Shown here: one piece after another, positions 58,533 to 64,000 of the stretch
How positions within the stretch are numbered: the first letter of the stretch is position 1
Layout: every line of letters begins with the position of its first letter
Origin: Candidatus Flavonifractor intestinigallinarum
GTDB lineage: Bacteria; Bacillota; Clostridia; Oscillospirales; Oscillospiraceae
Assembly: GCA_019119165.1 (NCBI GenBank)
Contig: DWXO01000077.1
Span: 27,894 to 91,893 of the forward strand
DNA length: 64,000 nt
Direction of reading: 5' to 3'
Program-made: the position numbers and the translations under genes
The notes under the pieces: generated by a model
What the model saw: only the letters and a program-made list of their open reading frames with translations
What the model was told of the DNA's origin: nothing
Database searches by the model: none

Positions 58533-59166
58533 TCTGATCCGGGAGGATCTGTGCGACGTCCTCAACCAACAGGAGGATATGACCGTGGTGGGCAGCGCCG
58601 CCAGCGGAAAGGAGATCGAGGCTCTGGCCCTGGAGACCGACTTCGATCTCGTTCTTATGGATATCGAGATGGAGACCACCACCGCCGGTATCCACGCCAC
58701 CGAGCATATCCTGGAGCACAAGCCGGAGGCCAAGGTCCTCTTCCTCACCGCCCATGAGACCGACAACATGATCCTCACCTCCATGGGCGCGGGGGCGGTG
58801 GATTACATCGTCAAGGGCTGTGAGGACGACGAGCTGCTCCAGCACATCCGCAGCGCCTACGCCGGCCAGCCCATGCTGGACGGCAAGATCCAGAACCTGC
58901 TGCTCAAGGAGTATTCCCGCCTGCGCACCTCGGAGCGCTCCCTGCTCTTCTTCATCAGCACGGTCTCCCAGCTCACCGCCGCCGAGCGGGACCTGGTGCG
59001 GCTGCTGCTGGAGGACAAGAAGATCAAGGAGATCGCCGCCGAGCGGTGCGTGGAGGTGGTCACCGTCAAGACCCAGATCAAAAGCCTGCTGCGGAAGTTC
59101 GGCTGCACCCGCACCAAGGAGATCGTGGATACCATCCGGGACCTGAACGTGACCCATTTGTTTTAA
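58501..59166 (+). CDS. Response regulator, receiver plus LuxR-type helix-turn-helix
   Basis: 221 residues. The receiver has Glu8-Asp9 and phospho-acceptor Asp54 (LVLMDIEME), with the conserved Lys in YIVKG. The C-terminal HTH (LTAAERDLVRLLLEDKKIKEIAAERCVEVVTVKTQIKSLLRKFG) is LuxR/NarL type. CAGGGAGGAAA precedes the ATG, inside the kinase gene. It is followed 34 bases later by the nagB-like gene with no terminator seen, so it could also regulate or be co-transcribed with that operon. Confidence 0.92.
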   Translation: MIRILVAEDFDLIREDLCDVLNQQEDMTVVGSAASGKEIEALALETDFDLVLMDIEMETTTAGIHATEHILEHKPEAKVLFLTAHETDNMILTSMGAGAVDYIVKGCEDDELLQHIRSAYAGQPMLDGKIQNLLLKEYSRLRTSERSLLFFISTVSQLTAAERDLVRLLLEDKKIKEIAAERCVEVVTVKTQIKSLLRKFGCTRTKEIVDTIRDLNVTHLF

Positions 59167-59200
59167 GCATTGACATACCGTCATAGAAAGGAAGATCCAC

Positions 59201-60016
59201 ATGGACTATTATCACATTTCCGCCCAGGAGCTGGGCAAAGACGCCAAGATTCCCGTGGTTAAGCTGGGGGACTCCGGCGAGGTGTTCTATGAGATCGCCA
59301 TGGAGATGGTCAACACCATCAAGGCTCACAACGAGAAGGGCGAAAAGACGGTCTTTATCTGCCCTGTGGGCCCGGTGGGCCAGTATCCCATCTTTGTCCG
59401 CCTGGTGAACCGGGACCGGATCAGCCTGAAGAACTGCTGGTTCATCAACATGGACGAGTATCTCAATGACGACGACACCTACATCGACAAGGAGAGCCCC
59501 CTGTCCTTCCGCGGGTTCATGGAGCGCACCGTGTACACCCAGATCGACGAGGAGCTGCTGATGCCCCCCGAGCAGCGGGTGTTCCCCAACCCCGCCGATC
59601 CGGGCTATGTGGATCGCCTCATCGAGGAGCTGGGCGGCGTGGACATCGCCTTCGGCGGCATTGGCATCAACGGCCATCTGGCCTTCAACGAGTCCCGTGA
59701 GGACATGACCGCCGAGGAGTTTGCCGCTCAGGGCACCCGGGCCCTGTCCCTGAATCCCGAGACCCGCACCGCCAACGCCATCGGCGACCGCTGCGGCGCC
59801 ATCGACGCCATGCCCCACCGCGCCGTCACCATCGGCATCAAGCAGATTCTGGGCGCCCGCAAGGTCCGCCTGGGCGTGTTCCGTGAGTGGCACCGCTCCG
59901 TGGTCCGTCAGGCCGCCTACGGCGAGGTGACCGCCCACTTCCCCGCCAGCCTGCTGCAGAACCACCCTGACGCCATCATCTTCACCAACTCCCTGGCCGC
60001 CGGCCAGCCCTTCTGA
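59201..60016 (+). CDS. nagB: NagB-like glucosamine-6-phosphate deaminase with altered phosphate loop
   Basis: 271 residues. The NagB/RpiA-fold catalytic blocks are present (FINMDEYL and GGIGINGHLAFNE with the general-base His). The usual PTGSTP phosphate-binding loop is PVGPVG (residues 55-60), so substrate fit may differ. It normally converts glucosamine-6-P to fructose-6-P and ammonia. AAAGGAAGA precedes the ATG. It leads an operon with nagA. Confidence 0.88.
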   Translation: MDYYHISAQELGKDAKIPVVKLGDSGEVFYEIAMEMVNTIKAHNEKGEKTVFICPVGPVGQYPIFVRLVNRDRISLKNCWFINMDEYLNDDDTYIDKESPLSFRGFMERTVYTQIDEELLMPPEQRVFPNPADPGYVDRLIEELGGVDIAFGGIGINGHLAFNESREDMTAEEFAAQGTRALSLNPETRTANAIGDRCGAIDAMPHRAVTIGIKQILGARKVRLGVFREWHRSVVRQAAYGEVTAHFPASLLQNHPDAIIFTNSLAAGQPF

Positions 60017-60024
60017 GGTACCCT

Positions 60025-61167
60025 ATGAAACGAACCCTCTTTACCAACGGCAAGGTCTATGTGGACGGCCAGTTCCAGGACACCGACCTGCTGGTGCAGG
60101 ACGGCCGGGTGGCCGGCTTCTCCGGCAAGGCCGATGAGGTGGTGGACCTGGGCGGCAAGCTGCTGGTCCCCGGCTTCCTGGACCTGCACACCCACGGCGG
60201 CGACGGCGTGGACGTGAATGCCGCCACCGCGGAGGACCTGGCCAAGATCGGCAAGTTTTTTGCCAAGAACGGCACCACCGGCTGGCTGTGCTCCATCCTC
60301 ACCGATACCCCGGAGCAGACCCTGTGGTGCATCGACCAGGCCAAAGCCGCCATGAACGCCCCCATCACCGGCGCCCAGCTCATGGGCATCCACCTGGAGG
60401 GCCCCTTCCTGTCGGTGGAGTACAAGGGCGCCATGCCTGAGCATCTGCTGCAAAAGGGGAGCGCCCAGCTCTTCCGCAAGTACCAGCAGGCCGCCGAGGG
60501 CGCGGTGCGCTACATCACCGTCTCTCCCGAGGTGGAGGGCGTGGTGGACATGATCGGGGAGATCGCCGGTCACACCACCGTGGCCATCGGCCACTCGGGG
60601 GCCGACTACGAGACCTCCTGCGCCGCCATTGACGCGGGAGCCGCCTGCTGCACCCACACCTTCAACGCCATGGGCCTGTTCCACCAGCACCGTCCCGGCA
60701 TCATGGGCGCGGTTCTGGAGCGTCCCGTGTGCTGCGAGGCCATCTGCGACGGCCGCCACCTGCATCCCGGTTCCGTCCGGATGCTCCTGGCCTGCAAGGG
60801 CTGGGATAAGGTGGTGGCGGTTACCGACTCCATCCAGGCCGCCGGCCTGCCCGACGGACACTATAAACTGGGCGTCAACGACGTGGTGGTGGAGGACGGC
60901 GACGCCAAGCTGGCCTCCAACGGAGTCCGTGCCGGTTCCACCCTGACCACCGGTCAGGCCCTGAAAAACCTGGTGAAGTTCACCGGGGAGAGCGTGGAAA
61001 AGGTGCTCCCCCTGCTGACTGCAAATCCCGCCCGCCTCATCGGTATGGACCACCGGAAGGGCTCCATCGCCCCCGGCAAGGACGCCGATCTGGTGGTTCT
61101 GGATCAAGATCTGAATGTAACTGCAACCTATGTGGCCGGCGTCAACGTATACGCCGGAGAGAATTAA
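60025..61167 (+). CDS. nagA: N-acetylglucosamine-6-phosphate deacetylase NagA
   Basis: 380 residues, an amidohydrolase-fold metal enzyme. The metal and substrate motifs are visible: DLHTHGGDGVD, HLEGPFL (Glu ligand), GHSGADY, THTFNAM and catalytic Asp in AVTDSIQAAGLPDG. It deacetylates GlcNAc-6-P to give glucosamine-6-P for NagB. It starts 8 bases after nagB with only a weak ribosome site, so coupling is likely. Confidence 0.95.
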   Translation: MKRTLFTNGKVYVDGQFQDTDLLVQDGRVAGFSGKADEVVDLGGKLLVPGFLDLHTHGGDGVDVNAATAEDLAKIGKFFAKNGTTGWLCSILTDTPEQTLWCIDQAKAAMNAPITGAQLMGIHLEGPFLSVEYKGAMPEHLLQKGSAQLFRKYQQAAEGAVRYITVSPEVEGVVDMIGEIAGHTTVAIGHSGADYETSCAAIDAGAACCTHTFNAMGLFHQHRPGIMGAVLERPVCCEAICDGRHLHPGSVRMLLACKGWDKVVAVTDSIQAAGLPDGHYKLGVNDVVVEDGDAKLASNGVRAGSTLTTGQALKNLVKFTGESVEKVLPLLTANPARLIGMDHRKGSIAPGKDADLVVLDQDLNVTATYVAGVNVYAGEN

Positions 61168-61180
61168 GGAGGAAATTACT

Positions 61181-62329
61181 ATGCCGCTGGTACCCCTGAG
61201 ACCTTTGATGGAAGCCGCTGAGCAGCACAACTACGCCCAGGGCGCTTTTAACGTGAACGCTGTGGCCCAGGCCAAGGCCGTTATCGAGATGCACGAGACC
61301 TTCCGCTCCCCCGCCATCCTGCAGGGCGCCGATCTGGCCAACGCCTTCATGGGCGGCCGCGTGGACTTTGCCAACGGCACCCTGGAGGACAAGAAGAAGG
61401 GCGCCCGCAACATCGCCGCCGCCGTGAAGAAGTACGGCGAGAACTCCCCCATCCCCGTGGTGCTCCACCTGGACCACGGCAAGGACTTCGACTCCTGCGT
61501 GGCCGCCATTGAGGGCGGTTACACCTCCGTCATGATCGACGGCTCCTCTCTGCCCCTGGAGCAGAACATCGAGCTGACCCGCGAAGTAGTCAAGTATGCC
61601 CACGCCCGGGGCGTGTCCGTTGAGGGCGAGCTGGGCGTGCTGGGCGGCCAGGAGGACCATGTGTTCGCCGCCACCTCCACCTACACCAACCCCCTGGACG
61701 CCGTGGAGTTCATCCAGAAGACCGGCGTGGACGCCCTGGCCATCTCCTACGGCACCCAGCACGGCGCCAACAAGGGCAAGGACGCCAAGCTCCGCCGTGA
61801 GATCCCCATCGCCATCAAGGAGTGCATCAACCGCCTGGGCATCTTCTGCGCTCTGGTGTCCCACGGCTCCTCCACCGTGCCCCAGTACATCGTCAAGGAG
61901 ATCAACGACCTGGGCGGCGACATCCAGAACGCCTACGGCATCAACGTGGACGAGCTGATGGCCGCCATTCCCTGCGGCATCCGCAAGATCAACGTGGACA
62001 CCGACATCCGTCTGGCCGTCACCCGCAACATGAAGGAGCTCTTCGCCAACCAGCCCGAACTGCAGAAGAGCCCTTCCATCGGCGGCGTGTACGCCCTGCT
62101 GGAGGAGAAGAAGTCCGCCTTCGATCCCCGCGTGTTCTTCCCTCCCATCATGGATACCGTCCTCACCGGCAACGTGCCCGACGACGACGTGGCCCTGCTG
62201 ATGAGCCGGGTGGAGGCCGGCGTGAAGGAGGCCGTGGGCTCCCTGATCGTCAACTTCGGCTCCTACGGCAAGGCTCCTCTGGTGGAGCAGAAGTCCCTGG
62301 AGGACATGATCGCCTTCTACAAGAAGTAA
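61181..62329 (+). CDS. Class II (zinc) fructose-bisphosphate aldolase-type enzyme
   Basis: 382 residues from ATG 61181 after AAGGAGGAAA. The metal and substrate motifs of class II aldolases are present: HLDHGKDFDSC, GELGVLGGQED, YGTQHG and ALVSHGSSTVPQ. It is longer than most (about 285-345), with extra sequence around residues 60-85 and near the C terminus. In this operon it would cleave a ketose phosphate to dihydroxyacetone phosphate plus an aldehyde. Fructose-1,6-bisphosphate is the default substrate, not proven. Confidence 0.9.
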   Translation: MPLVPLRPLMEAAEQHNYAQGAFNVNAVAQAKAVIEMHETFRSPAILQGADLANAFMGGRVDFANGTLEDKKKGARNIAAAVKKYGENSPIPVVLHLDHGKDFDSCVAAIEGGYTSVMIDGSSLPLEQNIELTREVVKYAHARGVSVEGELGVLGGQEDHVFAATSTYTNPLDAVEFIQKTGVDALAISYGTQHGANKGKDAKLRREIPIAIKECINRLGIFCALVSHGSSTVPQYIVKEINDLGGDIQNAYGINVDELMAAIPCGIRKINVDTDIRLAVTRNMKELFANQPELQKSPSIGGVYALLEEKKSAFDPRVFFPPIMDTVLTGNVPDDDVALLMSRVEAGVKEAVGSLIVNFGSYGKAPLVEQKSLEDMIAFYKK

Positions 62330-62341
62330 GGAGTGGCCGGA

Positions 62342-63178
62342 ATGAAGCATCTGTATCTGAATCTGAAGCGGTTCGACGTGCCCGTGGAGTTCGGCGGCGT
62401 CAACCGCATCGCCCCTGTGGCTGATTGGGGCAAGTATATCGTGGAGCACACCCAGGAGGGCCTGAAGCACTACGATCCCAACCAGGTGGAGTTTGTCCAG
62501 TACTTCCCCGAGGCCCACATCCTGGGGGCTGTGGCTGCCCAGTGCGAGAACAGCCCGGTGCAGGTGGGCTCCCAGAGCGTCTACCGCATGAACACCGCTG
62601 TGGGCGGCAACTTCGGCGCCTTCACCACCAACCGTCCCGCCTCCATCGTCAAGGCCATGGGGTGTACCTCCACCATCATCGGCCACTGCGAGGAGCGCAA
62701 TGACAAGATGGGCGTGCTGGCTGAGGCCGGGGTCACCGACACCGCCGCCGTCAACCGCCTCTTGAACCAGGAGATCAAGCTGGCCATTGAGCAGGGCCTG
62801 ACCGTGCTCTACTGCATCGGCGAGAAGAGCGAGGAGCAGGAGCAGTGGCAGCAGGTGCTGGGCGATCAGCTGAAGATCGGCCTGGACGGTGTGGACACCT
62901 CCAAGGTGGTCATTGCCTACGAGCCCATCTGGTCCATCGGCCCCGGCAAGACCCCCGCCGACAAGCCCTACATCACCAAGATCGCCAAGTTTGTCAAGGA
63001 GCAGACCGGCGGCCTGGACGTGGTGTACGGCGGCGGCCTGAAGGTGGACAACGCCGAGATGCTGGCCTCCATCGACGAGATCGACGGCGGTCTCATCGCC
63101 CTGACCCGGTTCCAGGGTGAGATCGGCTTCTACCCCGACGAGTATCTGGAGATCATCAAGACCTATCTTGGGAAATAA
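62342..63178 (+). CDS. tpiA: Triose-phosphate isomerase (variant N terminus)
   Basis: 278 residues from ATG 62342, AAGGAG 8-9 bases upstream. The catalytic His is in IIGHCEERN and the Glu in YEPIWSIGPGKTP. The usual start GNWKMN is LNLKRF (Asn7, Lys9), which keeps Asn and Lys but not the surrounding loop. It should interconvert DHAP and glyceraldehyde-3-P from the aldolase. It starts 12 bases after the aldolase stop. Confidence 0.93.
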   Translation: MKHLYLNLKRFDVPVEFGGVNRIAPVADWGKYIVEHTQEGLKHYDPNQVEFVQYFPEAHILGAVAAQCENSPVQVGSQSVYRMNTAVGGNFGAFTTNRPASIVKAMGCTSTIIGHCEERNDKMGVLAEAGVTDTAAVNRLLNQEIKLAIEQGLTVLYCIGEKSEEQEQWQQVLGDQLKIGLDGVDTSKVVIAYEPIWSIGPGKTPADKPYITKIAKFVKEQTGGLDVVYGGGLKVDNAEMLASIDEIDGGLIALTRFQGEIGFYPDEYLEIIKTYLGK

Positions 63179-63189
63179 GGAGAGCACAC

Positions 63190-64000
63190 ATGAAGCTTGA
63201 TTTTGAATACGGCCACGGCCTGATGAGCGCCAACCTGCCCGACAACACCGACGTGTTCATTCCGGGCACCACCGTGCCCGACCCTGAGTGCCTGCCCCAG
63301 GACTGGGACAGCCTGTATAACGCCACTCTGGAGTCCATCCGCAACCCCATGGGTATGCCTCCTCTGAAGGAGCTGGCCGCTCCCGGTAAGACGGTGGTTT
63401 TCGTTATCCCCGACATCGTGAAGGGCGGCTGCCAGCCCACCTCCCACCGGAAGGTGTCCATCCGGGCCTGCCTGGATGAGCTGTACGCCGCCGGGGTGGA
63501 GAAGAAGGACATCCTGTTCATGTTCTCCAACGGCCTGCATCCCCGGGCCACCGTGTCCGAGATGAAGCAGATCCTGGGCGAGGAGCTGTTCAACGAGTTC
63601 TACTGGACCAACCAGATCACCAGCCACGACTCCGAGGACTACGAGCACATGGTGGACCTGGGCACCACCAAGCGGGGCGACCCCGTGCTGATGAACAAGT
63701 ATGTCTTTGACTGTGACATTCCCATCCTCATCGGCCACACCCAGGGCAACCCCTACGGCGGCTACTCCGGCGGCTACAAGCACTGCGCCACCGGCATCAC
63801 CCACTGGCGCTCCATTGCCAGCCACCATGTGCCCAAGGTCATGCACCGGGACGACTTCACCCCCGTGTCCGGCCACTCCCTGATGCGCACCAAGTTTGAC
63901 GAAATCGGTATGCACATGGAGGAGAAGATGGGCCACCCCTTCTTCTGCTGCGACGCGGTGCTGGACACCTACTCCCGGCAGATCGCCATTTTCTCGGGGT
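63190..64000 (+). CDS. LarA-like nickel-pincer racemase/epimerase family protein, partial
   Basis: The frame from ATG 63190 stays open to the window end (270 codons, no stop). AATAAGGAGAG precedes the start. The N-terminal segment PDIVKGGCQPTSHRKVSI and the block GHTQGNPYGGYSGGYKHCATGITHWRSIASHH fit the LarA (DUF2088) family, with the lysine and histidines that bind the nickel-pincer cofactor. Family members racemise lactate or epimerise other 2-hydroxy acids and sugar acids. Which one acts here is unknown. It lies last in the visible amino-sugar/triose operon. Confidence 0.85.
   Translation, partial: MKLDFEYGHGLMSANLPDNTDVFIPGTTVPDPECLPQDWDSLYNATLESIRNPMGMPPLKELAAPGKTVVFVIPDIVKGGCQPTSHRKVSIRACLDELYAAGVEKKDILFMFSNGLHPRATVSEMKQILGEELFNEFYWTNQITSHDSEDYEHMVDLGTTKRGDPVLMNKYVFDCDIPILIGHTQGNPYGGYSGGYKHCATGITHWRSIASHHVPKVMHRDDFTPVSGHSLMRTKFDEIGMHMEEKMGHPFFCCDAVLDTYSRQIAIFSG

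Noticed and set aside
1..64000. CRISPR arrays, insertion sequences, prophage, attachment sites or rRNA genes
   Set aside because: No regularly spaced repeats, transposase-like motifs, integrase or rRNA sequence were recognised. The only tRNA seen is tRNA-Sec.

Overview
The window is about 60% G+C, gene-dense and dominated by Gram-positive architecture. It has SLH-domain surface proteins, FliY in place of FliN, CheC, CheD and CheV, the forespore regulator SpoVT, a SleB-type cortex hydrolase, an [FeFe] hydrogenase, and a complete selA-selB-tRNA-Sec locus. Together these point to a motile, spore-forming, strictly anaerobic clostridium, most likely a gut member of the Oscillospiraceae (Flavonifractor/Intestinimonas-like). 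The genus is inference; no rRNA is present.

Layout. (1) 1-3860: the tail of an unidentified gene, then a large secreted SLH protein made of tandem beta-modules. (2) 4135-30030: a roughly 25.7-kb fla/che operon behind one good sigma-A promoter. Its order is flgB, flgC, fliE-K, flgD, a TIGR02530-like gene, flgE, flbD, motA, motB, fliM, fliY, cheY, fliO-R, flhB, flhA, sigD, two rod/hook genes, cheC, cheD, cheV and a degenerate EAL-HDOD gene. It ends at a strong terminator. fliL, flhF, flhG, cheA, cheB, cheR, cheW and the filament genes are not here. (3) 30076-35617: two large c-di-GMP turnover proteins flanking a hemerythrin gene, which extends the motility theme to c-di-GMP and oxygen or iron sensing. 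(4) 35622-37895: a probable forespore island. It holds a small unknown membrane protein and sleB, divergent from promoters that resemble sigma-F and sigma-G sites, then thpR and spoVT, the last with a clear sigma-G-like promoter. (5) 37983-42918: a group-B [FeFe] hydrogenase, selA, a shortened selB, tRNA-Sec(UCA) and a small GNAT protein. (6) 42998-47729 (minus): a three-gene catabolic operon (CitMHS transporter, AtuA-family protein, AtuA ferredoxin-fold partner). A near-perfect sigma-54 promoter drives it, with three copies of a 16-bp element upstream and an adjacent PAS/AAA+ sigma-54 activator. (7) 47845-53794 (minus): a dockerin-bearing M60 metallopeptidase followed 7 bp later by an SLH protein with a possible cohesin-like head. 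This looks like a two-gene surface-display module for attack on mucin. (8) 54186-59166: an SsuABC/TauABC-like ABC importer, then a sensor kinase and response regulator. (9) 59201-64000: nagB-like, nagA, class II aldolase, tpiA and a larA-like gene (cut by the window end), forming an amino-sugar/triose catabolic operon.

How it fits together. The M60 mucinase candidate, amino-sugar operon, importer and sensors suggest host-glycan use. The operon-encoded flagellum and c-di-GMP enzymes control motility, and the spore genes and Sec machinery are housekeeping for this lifestyle. The strongest candidates for new biology are the dockerin-M60/SLH pair, the sigma-54-controlled CitMHS-AtuA operon with its 16-bp elements, the unknown forespore protein with a sigma-F-like promoter, and the nagB-like to larA-like operon.
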